64,000 bases of DNA from Streptomyces sp. VRA16 Mangrove soil. Its GTDB lineage: Bacteria; Actinomycetota; Actinomycetes; Streptomycetales; Streptomycetaceae. The translations under genes were made by a program, and so were the position numbers. Every line of letters begins with the position of its first letter. Positions within the stretch are counted from its first letter, which is position 1. The notes beneath the pieces were generated by a model. It did no database searches and was not told the DNA's origin. It saw only the letters and a list, made by a program, of their open reading frames with translations. The stretch lies in NCBI RefSeq assembly GCF_017377775.1, contig NZ_JAFVLN010000003.1, positions 496,001 through 560,000 of the forward strand, in the 5' to 3' direction. Shown here one piece after another: positions 7,847 through 17,012 of this stretch.

Positions 7847-10444
7847 ATGCATCTGCCTCGACCGCCACGGCGCAGAACCGCTGCCTGGGCGGCAGCCGCG
7901 TTCACCGCCACCGCGCTGGTGACCGGCGTGATGCCGGCCGTCGCCGCCGACACCGCGTCCGCAGCCGACACCGCTGCCGCCGCGAAGATCGACTCGGCGC
8001 TGAGCAGCGCCGTCGCCAAGGGCGGTGACGCGACGTTCTTCATCACCCTGAAGGACAAGGCCGACCTGTCCGGCGCCAAGAAGCAGAAGACGCACGCGAA
8101 GGCCGCCACGGCCGCCTACAAGGAACTGCGCGAGCACGCCGACGCCAGCCAGGCCTCACTGCGCTCCTTCCTCGACAAGAAGAAGGTCGGCCACACCGAC
8201 TACTGGATCGCCAACACCGTCAAGGTCACCGGCGACCAGGCCCTCGTCGACGAGCTCGCGAAGCGCTCGGACGTGAAGTCGATCGTCAAGCTCGGTTCGT
8301 TCAAGCTCGACGCCATGGAGACCTCCGACAAGAAGGTCACCAAGTCCCTTACCGCGTCGGTGAGTTCCGACGCATCCGTCGCCAGTGACGCGACGCCGGA
8401 GTGGGGCATCTCCGACGTCAAGGCCAACCAGGTCTGGGACCAGTACCAGGACCGCGGCGAGGGCATCGTCGTCGCCAGCGTCGACTCCGGCGTGCAGTAC
8501 AACCACCCGGACCTGGTCGCCAACTACCGCGGCAACAACGGCGACGGCACCTTCACGAACGACTACAACTTCTATGACCCGTCGGGGACTTGCGCCACGA
8601 GCAGCACCCCGTGCGACAACGCGGGCCACGGCACCCACACCATGGGGACGATGGTCGGCAAGAACGGCATCGGTGTCGCGCCGAACGCGAAGTGGATCGC
8701 CGCCAAGGGCTGCGCCAGCGACACGTGTTACGACGACGACCTGCTCGCCGCCGGTCAGTGGATCCTCGCGCCGACCGACCACAACGGTCAGAACCCGCGC
8801 CCGGATCTCGCCCCGAACATCGTCAACAACTCGTGGGGCGACAAGTACGGGACCGAGCCGTTCTACCAGGACATCATCGCCGCCTGGGACGCCGCGGGCA
8901 TCTTCGAGGCCTTCGCCGCGGGCAACGAGGGCAACGGCACGACCTGCGCGACGACCCACCCGCCGGGTTCGCAGGCCGACTCCTACGCCGTGGGTGCCTA
9001 CGACTCCGCCGGGAAGATCTCCACCTTCTCCAGCTTCGGCCCCTCCCCGATCGACGGCTCGATGAAGCCGAACATCACGGCGCCGGGCACCGCCGTCAAG
9101 TCCGCCTGGCCGGGTTCGACGTACAACACCATCTCGGGTACGTCGATGGCGACCCCGCACGTCGCGGGCGCCGTGGCGCTGCTGTGGTCGGCGGCCCCCT
9201 CGCTGGTCGGCAACATCCCCGAGACCCAGAAGCTCCTCAACGAGGGCGCGCGGGACGTCGACGACACGCACTGCGGTGGCACCGCCGACGCCAACAACGT
9301 CTGGGGCAACGGCAAGCTCGACATCCTCGCCTCCGTCGACAGGTCCCCGCACACCGCCGCGACCGTCACCGGCAAGGTCACCGACAAGGCCACCGGCAAG
9401 GCGCTGGCGAACATCACCGTCAAGGCCACGGCAACCGGCTCCGACAGCCGCTCGGTGACCACCGGCGCCGACGGCTCCTACCGGATGCCGCTGGCCGCGG
9501 GCACGTACGACTTCACGCTGAGCGGTTACGGCTACGCCGCCAGGACCGTCTCCGGTGTGACCCTGACGAGCGGTCAGCCGCTGACGCAGGACGTCACCCT
9601 TGACGCCGTCCCGCACCACAAGGTCTCCGGCACCGTCCTCGACGTCGCCGGCAAGCCCCTCGCCGGTGCGACGGTCGAGCTGACCGGCACGCCCCTGGAC
9701 GCCGTCACCACCGACACAAGCGGCCGGTACGCCTTCGCCGATGTCGCCGAGGGCTCCTTCAGCCTCAACGTCAAGCCGGCCGCCCCGGTCCTGTGCAACG
9801 GCGTCTTCAACGGCTCCGCCACCGTCGGCTCCGCCGACCTGACGAAGAACGTCCAGGTCCCGAACCGCACCGACAACTCGAGCAACTCCTGCGCCCCGGC
9901 CGCCTATACGTGGATCGCGGGTTCCCAGAAGGTCGCCCTGTCCGGTGACGAGGACGCGGCCACGGTCGCGCTGCCGTTCCCGGTGAGCCTGTACGGCGTC
10001 TCGTACACCTCCGCCTCGGTCTCCACCAACGGCCTGGTCGACTTCCTGTCCCCGCGCGTCGGCGACTACAACAACACCGCGCTGCCGACGACCGGTTACA
10101 ACAGCGCGAAGGGCTTCGTCGCCCCGCTGTGGGACGACCTGACGCTGGACAAGAAGTCGTCCGTGCAGACGGCCACCACCGGTACCGCCGGCAGCCGCAA
10201 GTTCGCCATTGTGTGGAACAACGCCGCCTACGCGAACGGCACTTCGGGCCGCGCCACTTTCGAGGCCGTCTTCGACGAGGCCACCGGCGCCGTGACCTTC
10301 CAGTACCAGACGGTCGCCGACAAGGGCGCGGGCGCCACCATCGGCATCGAGAACCAGGCGGGCACCGACGCCCTCCAGTACTCCTACAACCAGCCCGTGC
10401 TCCAGAACTCCTCCGCCATCCGCTTCTCCCCTAAGGGCGCGTGA
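7847..10444 (+). CDS. Secreted subtilisin-like (S8) serine protease, copy 2
   Basis: An 865-residue paralogue of the protease at 2150, similar along its whole length: signal peptide, I9-like propeptide, S8 domain, two carboxypeptidase-regulatory-like repeats and the same C-terminal domain. The triad is intact at Asp213, His261 and Ser433. The start has the same GGAGGA-to-ATG arrangement as copy 1. The C-terminal domains of the two copies are almost identical in places, while the propeptide tail (about residues 160-190) and the region after the catalytic Asn differ. This fits tandem duplication with later divergence of processing or specificity. The stop overlaps the next start (TGATG), as in copy 1. 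Confidence 0.93.
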   Translation: MHLPRPPRRRTAAWAAAAFTATALVTGVMPAVAADTASAADTAAAAKIDSALSSAVAKGGDATFFITLKDKADLSGAKKQKTHAKAATAAYKELREHADASQASLRSFLDKKKVGHTDYWIANTVKVTGDQALVDELAKRSDVKSIVKLGSFKLDAMETSDKKVTKSLTASVSSDASVASDATPEWGISDVKANQVWDQYQDRGEGIVVASVDSGVQYNHPDLVANYRGNNGDGTFTNDYNFYDPSGTCATSSTPCDNAGHGTHTMGTMVGKNGIGVAPNAKWIAAKGCASDTCYDDDLLAAGQWILAPTDHNGQNPRPDLAPNIVNNSWGDKYGTEPFYQDIIAAWDAAGIFEAFAAGNEGNGTTCATTHPPGSQADSYAVGAYDSAGKISTFSSFGPSPIDGSMKPNITAPGTAVKSAWPGSTYNTISGTSMATPHVAGAVALLWSAAPSLVGNIPETQKLLNEGARDVDDTHCGGTADANNVWGNGKLDILASVDRSPHTAATVTGKVTDKATGKALANITVKATATGSDSRSVTTGADGSYRMPLAAGTYDFTLSGYGYAARTVSGVTLTSGQPLTQDVTLDAVPHHKVSGTVLDVAGKPLAGATVELTGTPLDAVTTDTSGRYAFADVAEGSFSLNVKPAAPVLCNGVFNGSATVGSADLTKNVQVPNRTDNSSNSCAPAAYTWIAGSQKVALSGDEDAATVALPFPVSLYGVSYTSASVSTNGLVDFLSPRVGDYNNTALPTTGYNSAKGFVAPLWDDLTLDKKSSVQTATTGTAGSRKFAIVWNNAAYANGTSGRATFEAVFDEATGAVTFQYQTVADKGAGATIGIENQAGTDALQYSYNQPVLQNSSAIRFSPKGA

Positions 10445-13383
10445 TGAACAAGACTTCCCGGAGAGGCCTGCGCCTCGCATCCGCTCTGGTGGCGGCGGGC
10501 TTCGTGCTCAGCGCGGCCCCGGCCGTCGCGGTCGCCGACGACGGCAACGGCGTGCTGTCCCTCACCGACTCGCAGGCCGAAGAGCTCAGCCAGCGCCTCC
10601 AGCTCGACCCCTACGGTGACACTGCCGCGACGGACGACACGGCCTCCGGAACGGAGGACACCCCGGCCACGGAATGGGGCAGCACGGACTCCGGCACCGC
10701 CGACTCGGGAACCTCGGACTCCAGCACTGCCGACGCGGGCACCACCGCCCTGCCGGCCCCGAAGGTCACCGCCACGGGCTTCACCGAGGGCGCGACCGGC
10801 ATGGCCGCCACCACCCCCGTCGCGGGCACCAATGGCGACTACTTCACCGTCCACGCGGGCGGGAACATCTCCCGGCGTTCCGCCGACGGCAAGGAGACGT
10901 GGACGCGGGACAACAACTCCCTCTACAAGGACTGGGACGTCCCCGTCCTGTCCCCGCGCTACTTGAAGGAGCCGTACCCGGCCCGCGTCATCATGGGCTT
11001 CAACGCGGTCACCCCCTTCTCCCCGGTGTCCGACCAGGGCTACGACACCGGCGACCTGACCGGCGACGGCGTGCCGGACCTGGTGTTCACCGCCGACGTG
11101 GGCACCTACCCCTACCGGCCGTTCACCCACGGCGACAGCACCCTGCACACCGGCACGTTCGTGACCGTCCTCGACGGCGCCTCCGGCAAGACGCTGTGGA
11201 CCAAGCTGTACGCGGGCGCCTACCAGATCAAGCTCGTCGGCAAGACGCTGCTGGTCGCGAACACGCCGTACTACAACACCTCCGCGTCCAGCAGCTCGAC
11301 CTCCACGCTGACCGGCATCCGCTTCGACCACGCCGACGGCAAGCTGACCGAGGCGAGCTCGTGGACGTACGACACGGGCCTGTTCACGGGCGCCGCCTGG
11401 TCGAGCCTGGAGGATCTGGGAGGCGGCCTGATCGCGGCCTCCTGGAACAAGCGCAAGACCTCCCTCGCCGACACCACGGCCAGCCACACGCTGGTCCTGG
11501 ACTCGGCCGACGGCAGCGTCAAGTGGCAGTCCACGAACACGCTCTACTCGCGCCAGCTCCACCTGGACGCATCCCGCAAGCGCATTGTCACGCTGGAGAT
11601 GCCCGACGTGAACGACGCCGTCGGGTACGAGATCGCCTCCTACGACCTCGGCGACGGCAAGCGCACCACCCTGGCCAAGCGGACCAATGTCTTCGCCATG
11701 GACCTTGAGGTCGGCGACATCCAGGGCGACAAGAAGCCGGAGTACTCGGTCAGCGAGGACACGCTCGACGAGTACATGAAGGTGAACGCCAACACGGTCC
11801 GGGCGCTCAACGGTGACGACGCCTCCGTGCTGTGGCAGCGCACCGTCAAGCGCGACGCCGACAACACCCGGGACGGGGCCACCGCCTGGAACCTGGCGGC
11901 GGTCGACGGCACCCTCGTCGCCTCCTACAAGGACGACCAGGACTTCAACCACGCGGTGAACTCCCAAGGGGGCCGGTTCGCCCGGCTCGCCGTGCTCAAG
12001 GGCTCCGACGGCTCGGTGAAGTGGGAAAAGCGCGGCATGGTCGCCTCGCAGGCCTGGGCCCAGCCGTTCCCGAAGGACGACGGCTGGCGCCTGCGCACCG
12101 TGGACACGGACCAGAACATCCACGTCTACAACCTGAACAGCGGCAAGCAGGACGCGCTCACGCCCATCCAGTCCCAGCTGTGGTCGGCCGTCCTGATGGA
12201 CGTCAACGGCGACGGCAAGAAGGACATCGTGGCCGGCGGCCAGTCCCAGGGCCTGTACGCCTTCGACGGCCCGTCGATGACCGCGGGCAGGACGAAGCTG
12301 CTCTGGAAGACCACCGTCCCCGGCCAGATCCACAAGATCGTCAAGGCCGATCTCGACGGCACGGGCACCGACGAGCTCGTCGTCGCGGCCGACAACGCGA
12401 CGGCTGTCGTCGACGCCACCACCGGCAAGGTCCGCACGACGATCGACGGCCAGGGCCAGTTCGTGTGGTCGCTCGCCGCCGGTGACCTCGACCACGACGG
12501 CAAGGACGAGATCGTCGTCCCGACCGACAAGATCCGCGCCTACGACGACACGGGACGCCAGAAGTGGGCGTACACCGCTCCGGCGGCGAACACCGTCTTC
12601 GGTGACATCAGCGTCGTCGGCGGCCAGGTCTACGGCCAGTACGGCAGCCGGGACGCCTTCTACTCCGCGGACCCGAACGCGCCTGCCCCCGGCGGCCGGC
12701 CGACCGGGGCCGTCGCCGTGAACGGCGCGAACGGCGCGACCGTCTGGGAGGACGCGGCCCCCAAGCCGCAGGGCACCGCGACGCTGTACGGCACCGCGAT
12801 GCGAGGCGCCGCCTTCGCCTCGAAGGAGATCCCCTACGCGGACGGCCACGCGGTCGCCGAGACCTGGCTCATCCGGAACACGAACGGAAACATGAGCGCG
12901 GTCGTAGAGATCCGCGACGGCCGTACCGGCGAGGTGCTGCACTCCGCCCAGACCGGCGGGCCCTGGACCCAGGGCAACTGGTTCACCGGACCCGAGGGCC
13001 TCTACCTGGTCGGCACCAACCGGATCACCCTGTTCGGTCCCGACGGCAAGGACTACGCCGCGTCCGCCAGCGGCACCGTCCAGACCGGTGGCTTCCTCAC
13101 CGGCCCGAACGGTGTGCGCTACCTGATCGGCGCCGGCGCCACCGGCTTCGACCTGTTGGACCCGGCCGGAGTGAAGTCGGGCTCCCTCTCGCGGATCGCC
13201 TACGGCAACGTCTACGGCGGCCGCGAGTACGTCTCCGGTGACCTCAACGGCGACGGCACGGACGAGGTCGTCTCGCTCAACTTCGACGACACCGGCATCT
13301 ACCGGATGTCGGAACTCGAAGAAGGCGGCTATTTCGTGCCGTACACCGCGGTCCGCCAGCTCACGGTCTTCACCCTGTCCTGA
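10444..13383 (+). CDS. Secreted FG-GAP/VCBS beta-propeller protein, copy 2
   Basis: A 979-residue paralogue of the protein at 4726. It has a signal peptide (about 1-33), an acidic Thr/Ser/Asp-rich linker (about 60-100), and FG-GAP-like loops DLTGDGVPD, DVNGDGKKD, DLDGTGTDE, DLDHDGKDE and DLNGDGTDE. An in-frame GTG lies one codon earlier at 10441. The ATG at 10444 is preferred because it reproduces the one-base stop-start overlap of copy 1. It probably partners the adjacent protease. A hairpin terminator follows at 13437. Function is inferred only from repeat type and context: an extracellular adhesion, scaffold or substrate-presenting factor. Confidence 0.9.
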   Translation: MNKTSRRGLRLASALVAAGFVLSAAPAVAVADDGNGVLSLTDSQAEELSQRLQLDPYGDTAATDDTASGTEDTPATEWGSTDSGTADSGTSDSSTADAGTTALPAPKVTATGFTEGATGMAATTPVAGTNGDYFTVHAGGNISRRSADGKETWTRDNNSLYKDWDVPVLSPRYLKEPYPARVIMGFNAVTPFSPVSDQGYDTGDLTGDGVPDLVFTADVGTYPYRPFTHGDSTLHTGTFVTVLDGASGKTLWTKLYAGAYQIKLVGKTLLVANTPYYNTSASSSSTSTLTGIRFDHADGKLTEASSWTYDTGLFTGAAWSSLEDLGGGLIAASWNKRKTSLADTTASHTLVLDSADGSVKWQSTNTLYSRQLHLDASRKRIVTLEMPDVNDAVGYEIASYDLGDGKRTTLAKRTNVFAMDLEVGDIQGDKKPEYSVSEDTLDEYMKVNANTVRALNGDDASVLWQRTVKRDADNTRDGATAWNLAAVDGTLVASYKDDQDFNHAVNSQGGRFARLAVLKGSDGSVKWEKRGMVASQAWAQPFPKDDGWRLRTVDTDQNIHVYNLNSGKQDALTPIQSQLWSAVLMDVNGDGKKDIVAGGQSQGLYAFDGPSMTAGRTKLLWKTTVPGQIHKIVKADLDGTGTDELVVAADNATAVVDATTGKVRTTIDGQGQFVWSLAAGDLDHDGKDEIVVPTDKIRAYDDTGRQKWAYTAPAANTVFGDISVVGGQVYGQYGSRDAFYSADPNAPAPGGRPTGAVAVNGANGATVWEDAAPKPQGTATLYGTAMRGAAFASKEIPYADGHAVAETWLIRNTNGNMSAVVEIRDGRTGEVLHSAQTGGPWTQGNWFTGPEGLYLVGTNRITLFGPDGKDYAASASGTVQTGGFLTGPNGVRYLIGAGATGFDLLDPAGVKSGSLSRIAYGNVYGGREYVSGDLNGDGTDEVVSLNFDDTGIYRMSELEEGGYFVPYTAVRQLTVFTLS

Positions 13384-13436
13384 CGGCCGGACGGGACCGG
13401 CCCTCCTCGCGAGAGCCGGACCCGCTGCATTCTCAT

Positions 13437-13465
13437 GAACCCCCTGGGCCTGGCCCAGGGGGTTC
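13437..13465 (+). terminator. Intrinsic terminator after cassette 2
   Basis: Near-perfect 14-base-pair stem (arms 13437-13450 and 13452-13465, core CCCCTGGGCC) with a minimal loop. Its core is the same sequence as the terminator of cassette 1, so the terminator seems to have been duplicated with the cassette. It ends only 29 bases before the start of the regulator gene, whose promoter must lie in or just after it. Confidence 0.8.
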
Positions 13466-13479
13466 TCAGCCTGCTCGGT

Positions 13480-13485
13480 TACAGT
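13480..13485 (+). promoter_or_regulatory. Candidate -10 box of the AfsR/SARP gene
   Basis: TACAGT lies 9 bases before the ATG at 13495, and no ribosome site is visible between them. Transcription starting about 7 bases downstream would give an almost leaderless mRNA, which is common in Streptomyces. No convincing -35 element is present because the terminator stem occupies that position. Confidence 0.4.
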
Positions 13486-13494
13486 TGCGCCCTC

Positions 13495-16400
13495 ATGAAC
13501 GCGCAGCAGACGAACAGCACGATTCCAGCCACACCACTGCTGCGTCTGCACCTTTTCGGCGGCTTCGCGGTGACTCGCGACAGCGGCCCGGCCCCCGCAG
13601 AACGCTGGACCCGGCCCAGCGCCCAGACCCTGGTCAAGCTGCTCGCCGTCGTGCCCGACCACCAGCTCCACCGCGAGCAGGCCATGGACATCTGCTGGCC
13701 GGACGCCGACCAGCAGTCCGCGACCGGCAGTCTGCGGGTCGCCCTGCACGCCGCGCGCCGCGCCCTGGAACCCGAGCTCGCGCCGCGCGCCAGTTCCTCG
13801 TACCTGATATCCGACGGCGCGCTGCTGCGGCTCGATCCGGCCACGGTACGGATCGACGCCGACGAGGCCGAGACGGCGGCGCGGGCCGCGCTCGCCTCCG
13901 GGGCGCGGGGTGATCTCGCCGCCGCCCTGGATCTGTTCACCGGGGACCTGCTGCCCGAGGACCGCTACGCGAGCTGGGCCCAGGCCCGCCGCGAGCAGCT
14001 CGTGGCGCTGCGCGAGGAGGTGCAGCTCGCACTCGCCGCCGCACACATGGCGCAGGGGTCCCTCACCGAGGCGGCTGCCGCGGCCGAGCTGGTGCTCGCG
14101 GGCAGTCCGGCCGAGGAGGCCGCCCACCGGATCCTCATGGAGGCGTATCTGGGGCAGGGGCTGCGGCGGCTCGCGGTGCGCCAGTACCACCTGTGCCGGG
14201 AGGCGCTCGACGCCGAACTGGGCGTGCGGCCGGGGCCGGAGACCGAGCGGCTGCACCGGCTCGCCCTCACCGACTCCCCCTCTCCCGCGCCGACCGCGCC
14301 CTCGCTGCCCGCCCCGCTGCGCGTGCCGGCGGAGGGCCCGCTGCGCGGCCGTGACAACGTTCTCCGGCGGCTGCTCACCGCCGACCGCCCGCCGGTCACC
14401 CTGCTGACCGGTGAGGCCGGCGTCGGCAAGACGACCCTCGCCGCCGAGGTGGCGCGGCGGGCCGCCGCGACCGGGACCGCCGTGCTGTGGGGCGGCGGGC
14501 ACGACGCCGAGGGACACACGCCGTACGGGGCGTTCGCGGAGGCCCTGGACGGCTGGCTCGCCGAGTGGGACGCCGGGGAGCGGGCCCGGGTGGGCGCCGA
14601 GTATCCCGAACTGGCCGCGTTCCTCCCGTCGTTGGGGCGCGTGCGGGCGGACGGCGAGCGCAGCCCCGAGGAGGAACGGGACCGGCTGTTCCGGGCGGCG
14701 GGCGCGCTGCTCGGCGAACTCGCCGCCGCCCGCCCGGTGCTGGTCGTCCTCGACGATCTGCACGCCGCAGACGAGGGCTCGTTCCAGCTGCTGAGCCATC
14801 TGGCCCGGCGGGTCGGCGCCCACGGCACGGCGCTGCGGTTCCTGGTCACGTACCGGGAGGAGGAGGTGCCGGAGGGCGATCCGCGCCGCTCGGCGCTGGC
14901 CGCGCTGCGGCGCGCGCGGCTGATCGTGCGCGAGGACGTGGGACGGCTCGACCGCGACGCCTGCCTGGCCGTGGCGCGCGACGGCGGCGCCCCGGCGCAG
15001 CGGCTCGACCGGGTCTGGGAGCTCTCCCTCGGCAATCCGCTGTTCGCGCTGGAACTCGCCCGTGAGCCCGTCGGCGACTTCACCGACGAAGCGCCCGACG
15101 GCGTACGGCAGTTGGTGGGCGAGCGGCTCGGTCGGCTCGGACGCGACACCCGTCGGGTCGTGGAGGCCCTTGCCGTCGCGGGCGGCGAGGTCGCACTGAG
15201 CGAACTGCTCGACGTCGCCGAGCACGGGCTGCGGCCGCCCATGGACGCGGTGGCCGCCCTGGAGGACGCCATCGGCGCCGCCCTCATCGAGGAGCGGCAG
15301 GTCGTGGTCGCGGGCCGGGCCGAGGCGGGCCTCGCCTTCCGGCATCCCCTCGTCCGCCTCACCTGCTACGAACAGCTCACCGTCGTGCGTCGCCGGCAGT
15401 TGCACGCCGCGTTCGCGCAGACCGTGCTGCGCCACCGCCCCGACGCGGTCGACGCCCTCGCCTCGCACTTCGCCCGTGCCGACGACCCCCGCGCGGCCGA
15501 GTATCTGCGCCGCGCCGCCGAACGGGCCGCCGCCGTCTACGCCAACGACACCGCCGACCGCTACTACCGCGATCTGGTGGCCCGGCTCGACGTCGATGCC
15601 GCGCGGGCCCGGCTCGCGCACGCCCAAGTCCTGCGCCGCATGGGGCAGTTCGGGAAGGCGGCGGACGTACTGCGGCTCGCGCTCGCCGAGTTCGCGCGGC
15701 GCGGCGACCACGACGACACCGTGCTCGCGGCGGCCCGGCTCGCCGAGACCCTCGTCAAGGCGGAGAACCCGGAGGCGAGCCTCGACGTACTGCGCGCCCA
15801 CCCGCCGGGCGAGGGGACCCGGCCCGAGCCGGTCGCCTCCCACTACCTGGCGCTGGGCGTCGCCCGCAACGTACAGGGCCGGTACGAGGACGGGTACGCG
15901 GCCGCGCGGCAGGCGCTCTCCGCGGCACTGCGCGTGCCCGGCGTCGTCGGACAGGGGCTCGCGGCCCGCTGCCACACCGGGCAGGCCACGAACCTGGCGC
16001 TGGCCGGGCGGTTCCGGGAGGCCCGGGAGGCCGCCGGTCTGGCCCTGGCTCCCGCCGAGGCGTACGGCGACTCCGCGCTGCTCGGGTCCGTCCTGTCGGT
16101 CCTGCGGGAGAACGCGCGCCGGGAGGGGCGGCTGCGGGAGGCCGTCGACACCGGCGAGCGGGCGCTCGGGCTCGCCGAGGAGTCGGGGGATCCGACGGCG
16201 GCCGCGTTCGAGCGGGCCAATCTGGCCGAACTCTGGCTTCAGCTCGGCGAGTCGGAGCTGGCCCGGGAGGCCGCCGACGCGGCGGTGGCGGGCGTCGACG
16301 CGGACGACGCGTGGTCGTTGCCGTACGCGCTGGTCGCGTCGGCGCGGGTGCTGATGAGCGGCGGTACGCCCGAGGGCGCCGATGAACTGCTCGGGCGGGC

Positions 16401-16782
16401 CGAGCGGGCCGCGGGGATGGACCAGCAGGCCCACTTCGAGGTGCGCACCGCCCGCGCGGAACTGGCTCTGCACCAGCGGCGGCCCGAGCTGGTGCCCGGC
16501 CTGTTGCGGGACGGGGAGGCGCCGGTGCTGACGGCGTGGGCCCATGTGCTGCGCGGGGAGCGGGAGTCGGCGCGCCGGGTCGCCGCCGCGGAGATCGAAC
16601 GGGCCCGGGGTACGGGGGAACGTCTCGCCGAGGTGGAAGCCGGGGTGGTGCACGCGGTGGCCCTGGGCGGCGCCGCGGGGGCGCTGGCGCTGGCGGCGGT
16701 CGAAGAGGTGGCCCGGGGCTTGCCGTACCCCGCCGGGGTGGGTCGGGTCGTCGCGGCTCGGGGGGTGTCGGGTTCGGGGTGA
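13495..16782 (+). CDS. AfsR/SARP-family transcriptional regulator with ATPase and TPR domains
   Basis: A 1095-residue large SARP-type regulator. The N-terminal winged helix (about 10-95; LHLFGGFAVT, then ATGSLRVALHAARRAL) binds DNA. A bacterial transcriptional activation domain follows (about 100-250). Next is an AAA/NB-ARC-like ATPase with Walker A GEAGVGKT (306-313) and Walker B VLVVLDDLH. The remaining 600 residues are Ala/Leu-rich helical repeats of TPR type. The ATG at 13495 is used because the in-frame ATG at 13435 lies inside the terminator stem. It sits directly behind two protease cassettes whose promoters carry 11-base-period direct repeats, so it is a candidate activator of them. 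No antibiotic cluster is adjacent. The last residues run into a repeat-rich intergenic region. Confidence 0.9.
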   Translation: MNAQQTNSTIPATPLLRLHLFGGFAVTRDSGPAPAERWTRPSAQTLVKLLAVVPDHQLHREQAMDICWPDADQQSATGSLRVALHAARRALEPELAPRASSSYLISDGALLRLDPATVRIDADEAETAARAALASGARGDLAAALDLFTGDLLPEDRYASWAQARREQLVALREEVQLALAAAHMAQGSLTEAAAAAELVLAGSPAEEAAHRILMEAYLGQGLRRLAVRQYHLCREALDAELGVRPGPETERLHRLALTDSPSPAPTAPSLPAPLRVPAEGPLRGRDNVLRRLLTADRPPVTLLTGEAGVGKTTLAAEVARRAAATGTAVLWGGGHDAEGHTPYGAFAEALDGWLAEWDAGERARVGAEYPELAAFLPSLGRVRADGERSPEEERDRLFRAAGALLGELAAARPVLVVLDDLHAADEGSFQLLSHLARRVGAHGTALRFLVTYREEEVPEGDPRRSALAALRRARLIVREDVGRLDRDACLAVARDGGAPAQRLDRVWELSLGNPLFALELAREPVGDFTDEAPDGVRQLVGERLGRLGRDTRRVVEALAVAGGEVALSELLDVAEHGLRPPMDAVAALEDAIGAALIEERQVVVAGRAEAGLAFRHPLVRLTCYEQLTVVRRRQLHAAFAQTVLRHRPDAVDALASHFARADDPRAAEYLRRAAERAAAVYANDTADRYYRDLVARLDVDAARARLAHAQVLRRMGQFGKAADVLRLALAEFARRGDHDDTVLAAARLAETLVKAENPEASLDVLRAHPPGEGTRPEPVASHYLALGVARNVQGRYEDGYAAARQALSAALRVPGVVGQGLAARCHTGQATNLALAGRFREAREAAGLALAPAEAYGDSALLGSVLSVLRENARREGRLREAVDTGERALGLAEESGDPTAAAFERANLAELWLQLGESELAREAADAAVAGVDADDAWSLPYALVASARVLMSGGTPEGADELLGRAERAAGMDQQAHFEVRTARAELALHQRRPELVPGLLRDGEAPVLTAWAHVLRGERESARRVAAAEIERARGTGERLAEVEAGVVHAVALGGAAGALALAAVEEVARGLPYPAGVGRVVAARGVSGSG

Positions 16783-16839
16783 TGCGCGCGCGTCGGCGCC
16801 GTCGGGGGGTGCGGGTTGTTCGCGGCTGCGGGCCCGGTG

Positions 16840-17012
16840 GGGCTTCTCGCGCAGTTCCCCGCGCCCCTGGCGCCGTTGCACATTCCCTTTTATTGCGGCC
16901 GCGGGTTGTATGGGCTTCTCGCGCAGTTCCCCGCGCCCCTGAAGCGAGCTTCGCTCGCCCAGGGGAAGGTTGCGCGCAGCGCATGCCTCAGGGACGCGGG
17001 GAACTGCGCGAG
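16840..17012. repeat. Streptomyces intergenic hairpin repeat cluster
   Basis: Two direct copies of a 30-base block (core CGCGCAGTTCCCCGCGCCCC) lie at 16840-16869 and 16912-16941. An inverted copy (16989-17012) pairs with the second over 24 bases with one mismatch, enclosing a smaller hairpin (GCGAGC/GCTCGC). The whole can fold as a large stem between the convergent SARP and MFS genes and may act as a two-way terminator. The same core recurs at 22510-22629 and 34396-34420. Confidence 0.75.

Noticed and set aside
13435..13494. Start of the SARP gene at ATG 13435
   Set aside because: This ATG lies within the terminator stem of the previous operon and has no ribosome site. The typical SARP N terminus follows ATG 13495.
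13495..16782. Antibiotic cluster suggested by the SARP gene
   Set aside because: No polyketide, peptide, terpene or other biosynthetic core enzyme is encoded in the window. The adjacent genes are proteases and transporters.
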